Below the pieces are notes generated by a model. That model was given only the letters and a program-made list of their open reading frames with translations. It was not told the DNA's origin and did no database searches. Positions 39,513 through 49,267 of a DNA stretch of 64,000 nucleotides are shown here, one piece after another; positions within the stretch are counted from its first letter, which is position 1; each line of letters opens with the position of its first letter. Position numbers and translations under genes: made by a program. Origin of the DNA: Lentzea aerocolonigenes (GTDB lineage: Bacteria; Actinomycetota; Actinomycetes; Mycobacteriales; Pseudonocardiaceae); NCBI RefSeq assembly GCF_000955955.1, contig NZ_JYJG01000084.1, positions 1 through 64,000 of the forward strand. The letters run 5' to 3'.

Positions 39513-40333
39513 TGGCTGACAAGCGTGAACGACCGCCGGTGCCGGAAGCTCTTCCGGCACCGGTGATCGACGCTCACACGCATCTCGACGCGTGTGGCGC
39601 GACCGATCCGGCCGGTGTGGCGGAGATCCTGGACCGGGCCGAGGCCGCCGGGGTCTCGCACGTGATCACCGTGGCGGACGACCTGGCCGCCGCGCAGTGG
39701 GCCGCCGAGGCGTCCACTTGGGACTCGCGGGTGTACGCGGCGGTGGCCGTGCATCCGACCCGCACGTCTTCGTTCGGTGATCACGAGAAGGCCGAACTGG
39801 AGCGGCTCGCTGCGTTCGACCGCGTGGTCGCGATCGGCGAGACAGGTCTGGACTACTACTGGGACTACTCGCCGCCGGCCGCGCAGCACGAGGCTTTCCG
39901 TTGGCACATCGACCTTTCCAAGCGTGTCGGGAAGCCGTTGATGATCCACGACCGGGACGCGCACGAGGACATCCTGAAGGTGCTGGAGTCCGAGGGCGCA
40001 CCGTCCACTGTGGTCTTCCACTGCTTCTCCGGCGACGCGGACTTCGCCCGGCGGTGCGTCGACGCGGGGTACGTGCTGTCGTTCGCGGGCCCGGTGACGT
40101 TCAAGAACGCCCGTGCTCTTCGCGAGGCGGCCCAACTGGTGCCGCAAGATCAGCTGTTGGTCGAGACAGATGCCCCGTTCCTGACGCCGCATCCGTTCAG
40201 GGGGCGTCCAAACGAACCCTATTGTGTGAATTACACAGTTCGGGATTTGGCCACTCTCCGTGGCGAAGATCTTTCTGAACTCTGCTCCGCCGTCACCCGT
40301 AATGCTCAACGAGTGTTCGGACTTGGTTACTGA
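39512..40333 (+). CDS. tatD: TatD-family metal-dependent hydrolase (DNase-like)
   Basis: 273 aa. Metal-binding motifs in order: 'IDAHTHLDAC', 'AIGETGLDYYWDYS', 'LMIHDRDAHEDIL', 'VFHCFSGDADFA', 'VETDAPFLTPHP'. TatD proteins are 3'-5' exo/endonucleases or related hydrolases. GTG 39512 overlaps the metG stop by one base. The metG-tatD-rpfB-ksgA-ispE order is conserved with M. tuberculosis. Confidence 0.93.
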   Translation: MADKRERPPVPEALPAPVIDAHTHLDACGATDPAGVAEILDRAEAAGVSHVITVADDLAAAQWAAEASTWDSRVYAAVAVHPTRTSSFGDHEKAELERLAAFDRVVAIGETGLDYYWDYSPPAAQHEAFRWHIDLSKRVGKPLMIHDRDAHEDILKVLESEGAPSTVVFHCFSGDADFARRCVDAGYVLSFAGPVTFKNARALREAAQLVPQDQLLVETDAPFLTPHPFRGRPNEPYCVNYTVRDLATLRGEDLSELCSAVTRNAQRVFGLGY

Positions 40334-40379
40334 GATGCGATGTAAGACGAACGGAGCAAAGGGTTCCTACCCCCATGGG

Positions 40380-42046
<1,667 letters not shown>

Positions 42047-42129
42047 ACCGCTGAACCTGCTTGACGAGGCCGCTCCCGGTTCGCCGGGGGCGGCCTTCGT
42101 CGTACCGGGCCACCTGCGAGAATGCTCAA

Positions 42130-42969
42130 GTGAGCCTGCTGGGACCCGCCGAAGTGAGACGTCTGGCCGAAGAGCTGGGCATCCGACCCACCAAGAAGCT
42201 GGGCCAGAACTTCGTGCACGACCCCAACACGGTCCGCAAGATCGTCACCGCCGCCGGCCTCACCGAGGACGACGTCGTCCTGGAGGTCGGCCCGGGCCTG
42301 GGTTCCCTGACTCTCGCCCTGCTGCCCAGCGCCAAGCGGCTGGTAGCGGTCGAGATCGACCCGCCGCTCGCAGACCGCCTCCCGCAGACCGTCAGCGAGA
42401 TGGACCCGGAGAACGCCGCCAAGCTGCACGTCGTCCTCAAGGACGCCATGAAGGTCACCCACGAGGACCTCCCGGTCCAGCCGACGGCGATCGTGGCCAA
42501 CCTGCCCTACAACGTCGCCGTCCCGGTCGTCCTGCACCTCCTGCACGAGCTGCCAAGCCTCAAGAAGGGCCTCGTCATGGTCCAGGCCGAGGTCGCCGAC
42601 AGGATGGCCGCGGAGCCCGGCAGCAAGATCTACGGCGTCCCCAGCGTGAAGATCGCCTGGTACGGCAAGGCCAAGAAAGCGGGCCCGGTCGGCAGGAACG
42701 TCTTCTGGCCGGCTCCCAATGTGGACTCGGGTCTGGTCTCGTTCCACCGCCACGAAAACCCGCTGTCCACAGTGGACCGCAAGAGGCTCTTCGGGATCGT
42801 CGACGCGGCCTTCGCGCAGCGCCGCAAGACCCTCCGCGCGGCCCTCAAGGGGTGGGCGGCCACGCAGGACGTCAACATCGACGAACTGCTCGAAAAGGCC
42901 GGCATCGACCCGCAGGCCAGGGGCGAGCAGCTGAGCGTGATCGACTTCATCCGGATCGCTGAGGTCTAG
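42130..42969 (+). CDS. ksgA: 16S rRNA adenine(1518/1519)-N6-dimethyltransferase
   Basis: 279 aa. '[21 protein letters not shown]' is the KsgA N-terminal signature, followed by the AdoMet motif '[15 protein letters not shown]', '[10 protein letters not shown]' and the catalytic '[13 protein letters not shown]' (NLPY). Full-length C-terminal domain with '[18 protein letters not shown]'. GTG 42130 lies 7 nt after GAGAAT (42118-42123), giving a leaderless start. Confidence 0.95.
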   Translation: MSLLGPAEVRRLAEELGIRPTKKLGQNFVHDPNTVRKIVTAAGLTEDDVVLEVGPGLGSLTLALLPSAKRLVAVEIDPPLADRLPQTVSEMDPENAAKLHVVLKDAMKVTHEDLPVQPTAIVANLPYNVAVPVVLHLLHELPSLKKGLVMVQAEVADRMAAEPGSKIYGVPSVKIAWYGKAKKAGPVGRNVFWPAPNVDSGLVSFHRHENPLSTVDRKRLFGIVDAAFAQRRKTLRAALKGWAATQDVNIDELLEKAGIDPQARGEQLSVIDFIRIAEV

Positions 42970-43060
42970 GCCGGGGATCCATCGGCCAACAGTGTGATCT
43001 GTCGAACGAATCGGATTCTGGCTTGCGCAACCGAACGTGCGTCCGGTTGACTGCTAGATG

Positions 43061-43148
43061 CCATCCGGAGCGACTGAGAGACCTGGCTCTACGACGTCGC
43101 AGCAACCACCCGCTGGATGCGGGCAGGTGCTAACGCCAGGACCGATGG
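43061..43148 (+). promoter_or_regulatory. SAM riboswitch (S-box/SAM-I type) of the metNIQ operon
   Basis: 88 nt. P1 is CCATC (43061-43065) with GATGG (43144-43148). Inside are the S-box signatures GAGAGACCTGGCTC, GCAGCAACC, a variable hairpin CCCGC...GCGGG, and AGGTGCTAA followed by CCAG. The order fits the SAM-I aptamer. The 3' strand of P1 overlaps the ribosome site GGAGG (43147-43151) of the next small ORF, so SAM binding should block its translation. The genes that follow encode a methionine importer, as expected. Confidence 0.85.
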
Positions 43149-43156
43149 AGGATCAC

Positions 43157-43243
43157 ATGGGTACCACGCGAATGCTGACGCGCCGGCGAGTCGTCGACCA
43201 GTGCCGCCGCACGTCTTCTGCATGTCGTCGCCACCTCGTCTAA
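43157..43243 (+). CDS. Leader peptide of the metNIQ operon
   Basis: 28 aa: MGTTRMLTRRRVVDQCRR... ending CRRHLV. GGAGG lies 5 nt before the ATG. The pattern 'RMLTRRRxVDxCR...SxxCR' matches short leader peptides found before sulfur and methionine genes in actinobacteria. Two Cys codons, two Met codons and Arg runs could make translation sensitive to amino-acid supply. It ends 124 nt before metN. Together with the riboswitch it would form a two-step control. Confidence 0.7.
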   Translation: MGTTRMLTRRRVVDQCRRTSSACRRHLV

Positions 43244-43367
43244 GGCGCCTTCTCAAAGTCCTTTGACGCGCACTCAGCCTAAGAGTGGCGCACACCTGAG
43301 CAGCAGAACTCCGATCGCGCACCGCCCACGAGGCGTGTGTGCCATCGCGCGCAGCCGTGGAGTAGAA
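43244..43367 (+). other. Leader region between the leader peptide and metN
   Basis: Contains TCAAAG-TC-CTTTGA and a bulged hairpin GCGCACTC/GAGTGGCGC around 43268-43292, candidates for alternative attenuator structures. No T tract, so termination, if any, may be Rho-dependent. GGAG precedes the metN GTG. Confidence 0.35.
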
Positions 43368-44366
43368 GTGATCACTGTCGAAAACCTCACCAAGTCCTTC
43401 CAGGGTGTCAACGCCCTCAACGGCGTGACCCTCGACGTCGAGGCGGGCACCGTGCTCGGCGTGGTCGGCCCGAGCGGGGCCGGCAAGTCGACCCTCGCCC
43501 GCTGCGTCGCGCTGCTGGAGCGCCCCGACTCGGGTGCGATCCGCGTCGACGGCACGGACATCACCGCGCTGGACGGGTCTGCGCTGCGGGCCGCTCGCAG
43601 GCAGATCGGCGTTGTGCCGCAAGGGGATTCGCTGCTCCGGCAGCGCACCGCCGCCGGCAACATCGCCCTGCCGCTCGAGTCCGCCGGCATCCCGGGACCG
43701 CAGCGCCGCACCCGTGTGGGCGAGCTGCTGGACCTCGTCGGCCTGACCGACAAGGCCGCCGCCTACCCCGACCAGCTGTCCGGCGGGCAGCGTCAGCGCA
43801 TCGCCGTGGCGCGTGCACTCGCCGCGAACCCCAGCGTTCTGCTCGCCGACGAGCCCACGTCGGCCCTGGACCCGGAGACCACCGGTTCCGTGCTGACCGT
43901 GCTCGACCGTGCGCGCGCGGAACTGGGTGTGACCGTTCTCGTCGTCACGCACGACATGGGCGTGGTTCGGAAGATCTGCGATGACGTCGCCGTGCTGGAG
44001 CAGGGCCGCGTCGTCGAGCACGGCAAGGTGCTCGACCTGGTCAACGACGCCGGCAGCCGCACGAGCAGCGCGTTGCTGCCCGCCGTCGACCTGAACCCGA
44101 TCAACGAGAGCACCTACGACCGCGTGGCTGACGTCGTGCTCGTCGGGTTCGCCGCGGTCGGCGCTCTGCTGCCAGAGGCGGCGCACCGGTTCAGCGTCGA
44201 GCTGAACATCGTCGGTGGCGGCCTGACGCGCCTGGGTGAGACCCCGGTCGCGCGGTTCCGCCTCGGCCTGAACGGTGAGCGGTCCGACTCCGCGCTGGAG
44301 TGGATCAGCGAGGCCGGCGGCGCTGTGCAGAGGTCCCTGAAGGGGCCGCAGGGAGTAGCTGCGTGA
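43368..44366 (+). CDS. metN: Methionine ABC importer ATPase
   Basis: 332 aa. Walker A 'GPSGAGKSTLARC', Q-loop 'IGVVPQGDSLLRQRT', signature 'LSGGQRQRIAVARAL', Walker B 'VLLADEPTSALDP', H-loop 'VVTHDMGVV', and a C-terminal NIL domain ('FSVELNIVGGGLTRLGETPVARFRLGLNG') that binds methionine and inhibits transport. GTG 43368 has GGAG 8 nt upstream. Overlaps metI by 4 bp. Energises D-/L-methionine uptake with MetI and MetQ. Confidence 0.93.
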   Translation: MITVENLTKSFQGVNALNGVTLDVEAGTVLGVVGPSGAGKSTLARCVALLERPDSGAIRVDGTDITALDGSALRAARRQIGVVPQGDSLLRQRTAAGNIALPLESAGIPGPQRRTRVGELLDLVGLTDKAAAYPDQLSGGQRQRIAVARALAANPSVLLADEPTSALDPETTGSVLTVLDRARAELGVTVLVVTHDMGVVRKICDDVAVLEQGRVVEHGKVLDLVNDAGSRTSSALLPAVDLNPINESTYDRVADVVLVGFAAVGALLPEAAHRFSVELNIVGGGLTRLGETPVARFRLGLNGERSDSALEWISEAGGAVQRSLKGPQGVAA

Positions 44367-45046
44367 GGTCTGCAACACCCTGGTCCGACGTGGTGAGCTA
44401 CCTCGTCGAGGCCACCGGGGAGACGCTGTACATGGTCGGCGTCTCCACCGTGATCGCCACGGCTTTCGGAATTCCGGTCGGAGTCTGGTTGCAGCTCACC
44501 GCTCCTGGTGGCCTGCGACCGGCCCCGGTCCTGCACCGCGTTCTCGGCTTCATCACCGACCTGGGCCGCTCGATGCCGTTCATCGTGCTGCTCGTCGCGC
44601 TCACGTCGGTCACCCGCCTGATCGTCGGCGGATCCATCGGCAGCACGGCGGTCATCGTGCCGCTGGCCGTCGGTGCGATCCCGTTCGTCGGGCGGCTCGT
44701 CCAGAACATCCTGTCCGAGGTGCACGTGACCGTGGTCGAGGCCGCGGTCACGACCGGTGCCTCGACGCTGCGGATCGTGCGTTCGGTGCTCATCCGCGAG
44801 TCGCTGCCCGCCCTGATCAACGCGATCGGCGTGACGGTGATCGCCCTGATCGGGTACTCCGCGATGGCCGGCGTGATCGGCGGCGGTGGCCTCGGTGACC
44901 TGGCCATCCGCGAGGGCTACCAGCGCTTCAACGACCGGATCCTGTGGAGCACCGTGGCGTGGCTCGCCGTGCTCACGACGCTGATCCAGCTCGGTTTCAC
45001 CCGTGCCGCCCGTGCGTCCGACCGGCGCCGGCACGCCTCCGTCTGA
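44363..45046 (+). CDS. metI: Methionine ABC importer permease
   Basis: 227 aa, about five membrane helices. The ATPase-docking loop is 'TVVEAAVTTGASTLRIVRSVLIRESLP', and 'LGRSMPFIVLLVALTSVTR' and 'GYSAMAGVIGGGGLGDLAIREGYQRF' are characteristic of MetI. GTG 44363 overlaps the metN stop (GTGA). metQ follows after 29 bp. Confidence 0.93.
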   Translation: MRSATPWSDVVSYLVEATGETLYMVGVSTVIATAFGIPVGVWLQLTAPGGLRPAPVLHRVLGFITDLGRSMPFIVLLVALTSVTRLIVGGSIGSTAVIVPLAVGAIPFVGRLVQNILSEVHVTVVEAAVTTGASTLRIVRSVLIRESLPALINAIGVTVIALIGYSAMAGVIGGGGLGDLAIREGYQRFNDRILWSTVAWLAVLTTLIQLGFTRAARASDRRRHASV

Positions 45047-45075
45047 ACCACCCGCAATTTCTCAAAAGGAACGTC

Positions 45076-45867
45076 ATGCGTATTAAGGCTGCCCTGATCG
45101 CGGTCGCTTTGACTGCTTTGTCCGCTTGCTCGGCCGGTGGAGCGTCCTCTTCGGACACCCTGAAGGTCGGCGTCTCGCCCGTCCCGCACGCGCAGATCCT
45201 CAAGTTCGTGGCCGACAACCTCGCCGCGCAGAAGGGGCTGAAGATCGAGGTCGTCGAGTTCACCGACTACGTGCAGCCGAACACGGCGCTGGTCGACGGT
45301 TCGCTCGACGCCAACTACTTCCAGACCGTCCCGTACCTGGCGACGTTCACGAAGGAGAGCGGCGCCGAGGTCGAGTGGGTCGCGCCCGTCCACGTCGAGC
45401 CACTGGGCCTCTACTCCAAGAAGGCCAAGAAGCTCGACGAGCTGCCGTCCGGTGCCAAGATCGCCGTCGCGAACGACGCCACGAACGAGGCGCGCGGCCT
45501 GAAGCTGCTGGAGGCGAACGGCCTGATCAAGCTCAAGGCCGTGGACCAGCCGACCGTGCGCGACGTGGCGGAGAACCCCAAGAACCTGCAGTTCGTACCG
45601 CTGGAGGCCGCTCAGCTGCCCCGTTCGCTGGAGGACACCGACGCGTCGGTGATCAACGGCAACTACGCGATCGACGCGGGCCTCAAGCCGTCCACCGACG
45701 CGCTGGCGCTGGAGAAGGCCGAGGGCAACCCGAACGCCAACGGTCTGGTCACCAGGACCGAGCTGAAGGACGACAAGCGCATCCGCGAGCTGGCGGAGCT
45801 GCTCGGATCGCAGCAGGTCAAGGACTACATCAAGCAGACCTACAACGGATCCGTGATCCCGGTTTGA
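45076..45867 (+). CDS. metQ: Methionine-binding lipoprotein
   Basis: 263 aa, NlpA family. Signal 'MRIKAALIAVALTALSAC' with lipobox LSAC. Conserved features: 'KVGVSPVPHAQIL', 'VEFTDYVQPNTALVDGSLDANYFQTVPYL', 'PLGLYSKKAKKLDELP', 'INGNYAIDAGL'. AAAAGGAA lies before ATG 45076. Captures methionine for MetNI. Confidence 0.94.
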   Translation: MRIKAALIAVALTALSACSAGGASSSDTLKVGVSPVPHAQILKFVADNLAAQKGLKIEVVEFTDYVQPNTALVDGSLDANYFQTVPYLATFTKESGAEVEWVAPVHVEPLGLYSKKAKKLDELPSGAKIAVANDATNEARGLKLLEANGLIKLKAVDQPTVRDVAENPKNLQFVPLEAAQLPRSLEDTDASVINGNYAIDAGLKPSTDALALEKAEGNPNANGLVTRTELKDDKRIRELAELLGSQQVKDYIKQTYNGSVIPV

Positions 45868-45921
45868 GATCCGCGGTGACCGGGGGAGGAGTCCGCGACC
45901 CCAGAACGCCCGTAGGCTGAC

Positions 45922-46887
45922 ATGGTGCTCGCAGTCGTTCCTCCCCCGGTCACGGTCCGCGTCCCGGCCAAGGTCAATCTGCACCTGGCCGTCGGTGACG
46001 TGCGCCCGGACGGCTACCACGACCTGGTGACCATCTTCCAGGCGCTCTCGCTGGTCGACGAGGTCACCGTCGCGGTGGCGGACGAACCCGGCGTCGAGTG
46101 CCACGGGGAGGGCGCCGACCAGGTGCCCACGGGAGCCTCGAATCTCGCGTGGCGCGCGGTTCGCCTGCTGGCCGCGCACGTCGGCAAGGACCCGGACGAC
46201 CCGAAGGTCCGCGTCGTCATCCGCAAGGCCATCCCGGTCGCGGGCGGCATGGCGGGCGGCAGCGCGGACGCGGCGGCTACCTTGGTCGGCCTGTCGTCGT
46301 TGTGGCGCCTGGAGATCAGCCGTGACGAACTGGCCGAGCTGGCCGGGAAACTCGGCGCGGATGTGCCATTTGCTCTGTACGGCGCAACGGCGTTGGGCAC
46401 CGGCCGCGGCGAGCGGATCGTCCCGGTGCTGGGGCGTCACCAGTTCCACTGGGTGCTCGCGTTCGACCGGCGTGGACTGTCCACTCCGGACGTGTTCGAC
46501 GAGCTGGATCGCCTGCGCCTGGAAGGAGACCCGCCGCGCGTCGGTGCGGTCGAGGCCGTGCTGGAGGGTCTGTCCTCAGGAGACCCGCGTCAGCTCGCGT
46601 TGTTGCTGGGCAACGACCTGCAGGCTGCGGCTGTGTCTTTGCGGCCGAACCTTCGCCGGACGTTGCGCGCGGGTGTCGACGCGGGTGCGTTGGCCGGCAT
46701 CGTGTCCGGTTCCGGCCCCACGACGGCGTTCCTGTGCGAGGACGGCGACACGGCGGTGCGCGTGGCCGCTGAGCTGGCCGGTGCGGGTGTCTGCCGGACG
46801 GTTCGCGTGGCGCACGGGCCGGTGCCCGGTGCACGCGTGATCACCACGGAGGAGCCGAAGCCGGCTCCTCCCGAGGTGCACGCCTAA
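45922..46887 (+). CDS. ispE: 4-diphosphocytidyl-2-C-methyl-D-erythritol kinase
   Basis: 321 aa GHMP kinase of the MEP isoprenoid pathway. '[24 protein letters not shown]' at the N-terminus, the ATP loop '[18 protein letters not shown]' and C-terminal '[13 protein letters not shown]'. -10 TAGGCT is at 45913-45918; the ATG is at 45922 and GTG at 45925, the latter fitting the leaderless spacing better. Conserved after ksgA in actinobacteria; here the metNIQ block is inserted between them. Confidence 0.94.
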   Translation: MVLAVVPPPVTVRVPAKVNLHLAVGDVRPDGYHDLVTIFQALSLVDEVTVAVADEPGVECHGEGADQVPTGASNLAWRAVRLLAAHVGKDPDDPKVRVVIRKAIPVAGGMAGGSADAAATLVGLSSLWRLEISRDELAELAGKLGADVPFALYGATALGTGRGERIVPVLGRHQFHWVLAFDRRGLSTPDVFDELDRLRLEGDPPRVGAVEAVLEGLSSGDPRQLALLLGNDLQAAAVSLRPNLRRTLRAGVDAGALAGIVSGSGPTTAFLCEDGDTAVRVAAELAGAGVCRTVRVAHGPVPGARVITTEEPKPAPPEVHA

Positions 46888-46911
46888 CACGCTCAGGGGC
46901 TCCGCAGCGCC

Positions 46912-47271
46912 TCAGCGGAACTCGTGCGCGACCTCGATCGGACCGACCAGGTGCGCGTTGAACTCGTCGAGCTCCTCGGCCGGAACCCACAGCTCCAGAA
47001 TGGTCCTGCCGCCGGCCTGCTGGACCGGATAATGCCGCAGGAACTCCGACTCGACCCGGAAGCGGGTGACGTAGCCGACCCCGTGGTGCGGCACGTTCCA
47101 CTCCCGGGCGATCTTGATCGCGTACTCCTCGTCGAGCACGGGGTAGAAGATCGGCTGCTCGGGGAGACGGGGTGGCCAGGCGTGCCAGCCGGACTGCCGG
47201 ACGAGTTCCAGCTCCTCCGGACCGGTCGGCCGCCACAGCACAGTGGTCTGCGTTTCCTCGTCCTGAACCAC
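46912..47271 (-). CDS. Conserved hypothetical protein
   Basis: 119 aa. 'WRPTGPEELELVRQSGWHAWPPRLPEQPIFYPVLDEEYAIKIAREWNVP' and 'GRTILELWVPAEELDEFNAHLVGPIEVAHEF' are well ordered and look like a conserved small fold. I recall similar actinobacterial proteins labelled as ADP-ribosylation/crystallin J1-like, but no such motif can be shown here. GTG 47271 with GGAGGGG upstream. No signal or membrane segment. Convergent with ispE. Confidence 0.8.
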   Translation of the reverse strand: MVQDEETQTTVLWRPTGPEELELVRQSGWHAWPPRLPEQPIFYPVLDEEYAIKIAREWNVPHHGVGYVTRFRVESEFLRHYPVQQAGGRTILELWVPAEELDEFNAHLVGPIEVAHEFR

Positions 47272-47379
47272 CGTGCACCCCTCCGTGCTCCATCGAGTGG
47301 ATCGTTCTGCCGACCTCGGAGCCTAGGAGCAGCCTGATCCCCCTGCCAGCGGATTTCGGGTGGGAGACCGTCGCTTTGG

Positions 47380-47410
47380 CCCTGGTAGGTAGCCTCTCCA
47401 GGGGCATTTC
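47380..47410 (+). promoter_or_regulatory. Hairpin with T-rich tail in the ABC-F leader
   Basis: CCCTGG (47380-47385) pairs with CCAGGG (47398-47403) and an inner AGG/CCT extends the stem; TTTCTTCT follows at 47407. This is 22-50 nt before the ATG at 47432. Attenuators are common before ABC-F genes, so an attenuation role is possible. Confidence 0.4.
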
Positions 47411-47431
47411 TTCTGAAGTCGTGAGGTTTTG

Positions 47432-49204
47432 ATGGCCAACCTGGTCAACCTGGAGTCCGTGTCGAAGTCGTTCGGCGTCCGTCCGCTGCTCGACGGCGTG
47501 TCGCTCGGCGTCAACGAGGGCGACCGGATCGGTGTCGTCGGCCTGAACGGTGGCGGCAAGACGACGCTGCTCGAGGTGCTGGCCGGGGTGGAACCGTCCG
47601 ACGACGGCCGGGTGTCGCGGTCGCGCGATCTGCGGATGGCGGTAGTGACGCAGCGGACCGAGCTGCCGGAGGGCTCGACCGTGCGCCACGCGGTGATCGA
47701 CCCGCTCGGCTTCGACGCGGAGCACGAGTGGGCGGCGGACGCCCGTGTTCGGTCCATTTTGGACGGACTCGGGATCACGGCGCTGGGACTGGACTCCGTC
47801 GTCTCCACGATGTCCGGTGGCGAGCGGCGCCGGGTGGCGTTGGCCGCGGCGCTGATCCAGGACCTCGAGCTGCTCGTGCTCGACGAGCCGACGAACCACC
47901 TCGACGTCGAGGGTGTGCGGTGGCTCGCGGAACACCTGCTGGCCCGCAAGTGCGCGCTGGTGGTCGTGACGCACGACAGGTGGTTCCTCGACACGGTCTG
48001 CAACCGCACGTGGGAAGTGGTGCACGGCAAGGTCGAGCAGTACGAGGGCGGCTACGCGGACTGGATCTACGCCCGTGCCGAGCGCACTCGCCTCGCCGAC
48101 GTGCTGGAGGAGAAGCGGCAGAACCTGGCGCGAAAGGAGCTCGCGTGGCTGCGTCGCGGCGCGCCCGCCCGTACCTCCAAGCCGCGCTACCGGATCGAGG
48201 CGGCCGAGGCGTTGATCGCGGACGTGCCGCCGGTGCGGGACAACGTCGAGCTGCTGGCGTTCGCCAAGAAGCGCTTGGGTCGCACGGTGATCGAGCTCGA
48301 AGACTGCACACTGTCCATTCCGGACAGGGTGCTGGTGCGCGATTTGACGTGGCGCATCGGGCCGGGTGAGCGGATCGGTCTGGTCGGTGTCAACGGTTCC
48401 GGCAAGACGACGCTGCTGCGGTTGCTGGCGGGCGAGCGCGAACCCGAGACGGGCAAGCGGATCCAGGGCCAGACGGTGAAGATCGCGCACCTCTCGCAGG
48501 AGCTGCTCGACCTCGACGGGTCGATGCGCGTGCTGGAGGCGATCGAGGAGGTCGCGCGCCGGGTCGTCCTGGGCAAGTACGAGATGTCGGCGTCGCAGCT
48601 GGGCGAGCGGTTCGGGTTCTCGTCGCAGAAGCAGTGGACGCCGGTGTCGGACCTGTCCGGTGGCGAGCGGCGGCGGTTGCAGCTGTGCCGGTTGCTGATG
48701 GCCGAGCCGAACGTGCTGCTGCTCGACGAGCCGACGAACGACCTGGACATCGACACGTTGCAGCAGCTGGAAGATCTGCTCGACTCGTGGCCAGGCACGC
48801 TGGTCGTGATCTCGCACGACCGGTACCTCGTCGAGCGCGTGTGCGACAAGGTCGTGGCGTTGTTCGGTGACGGCGGGCTGACCGACCTGCCCGGCGGGAT
48901 CGAGGAGTACCTGAAGCGCCGCGACTCGTTGCGCGACAGGGAGAACGCTGCCGCCGCCCCGGCCGCGGACAAGGCGCCGTCGAACGCCGCCGACCAGCGT
49001 GCCGCCCGCAAGGAGCTGGCGCGGCTGGAGCGGCGCCTCGAGGTGCTGCACAAGAAGGAAGCCGAGCTGCACGCGGCTTTGGCCGAGGCCGCGACCGACC
49101 CCGACCGTTTGTTGAAGCTCGACGCCGAGCTTCGCGCCGTGCTGGCGGAGGAGTCCGACGTCGAAGCTCAGTGGATGTCGGCAGCCGAAGTCGTCGAGGG
49201 CTGA
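47432..49204 (+). CDS. ABC-F family ATPase (Uup-like)
   Basis: 590 aa with two ABC domains and no membrane segment. First domain: Walker A 'GLNGGGKTTLLE', signature 'MSGGERRRVALAAAL', Walker B 'LLVLDEPTNHLD'. Second: 'GVNGSGKTTLLR', 'LSGGERRRLQLCRLL', 'VLLLDEPTNDLD'. An interdomain linker follows the first domain and a C-terminal coiled coil ('RKELARLERRLEVLHKKEAEL') resembles Uup. ABC-F proteins act on ribosomes, either as housekeeping translation factors or antibiotic-resistance factors; this one is closer to Uup by its coiled coil. ATG 47432 follows GAGG. Confidence 0.92.
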   Translation: MANLVNLESVSKSFGVRPLLDGVSLGVNEGDRIGVVGLNGGGKTTLLEVLAGVEPSDDGRVSRSRDLRMAVVTQRTELPEGSTVRHAVIDPLGFDAEHEWAADARVRSILDGLGITALGLDSVVSTMSGGERRRVALAAALIQDLELLVLDEPTNHLDVEGVRWLAEHLLARKCALVVVTHDRWFLDTVCNRTWEVVHGKVEQYEGGYADWIYARAERTRLADVLEEKRQNLARKELAWLRRGAPARTSKPRYRIEAAEALIADVPPVRDNVELLAFAKKRLGRTVIELEDCTLSIPDRVLVRDLTWRIGPGERIGLVGVNGSGKTTLLRLLAGEREPETGKRIQGQTVKIAHLSQELLDLDGSMRVLEAIEEVARRVVLGKYEMSASQLGERFGFSSQKQWTPVSDLSGGERRRLQLCRLLMAEPNVLLLDEPTNDLDIDTLQQLEDLLDSWPGTLVVISHDRYLVERVCDKVVALFGDGGLTDLPGGIEEYLKRRDSLRDRENAAAAPAADKAPSNAADQRAARKELARLERRLEVLHKKEAELHAALAEAATDPDRLLKLDAELRAVLAEESDVEAQWMSAAEVVEG

Positions 49205-49206
49205 TG

Positions 49207-49253
49207 GCGTATGCAAGTACTACCAACTGCGAGTTGGTAGTACTTGCACACGC
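49207..49253. terminator. Bidirectional terminator, 17-bp perfect stem
   Basis: TGCAAGTACTACCAACT (49212-49228) pairs perfectly with AGTTGGTAGTACTTGCA (49232-49248), loop GCG. After one mismatch a further 4 bp pair (GCGT/ACGC). It sits between the convergent ABC-F and DivIVA-like genes and is markedly AT-richer than its surroundings. Confidence 0.85.
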
Positions 49254-49267
49254 CCGAACAACAACGG

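Noticed and set aside
37581..39560. A 659-codon open frame on the minus strand opposite metG
   Set aside because: Arg/Val/Leu-rich with no domain; it mirrors the GC-codon periodicity of metG, which is certain.
46841..49216. A 791-codon open frame on the minus strand opposite the ABC-F gene
   Set aside because: Low-complexity antisense reading; the ABC-F ATPase on the plus strand has every expected motif. Only its tail, in another frame, contains the separate 46912-47271 gene.
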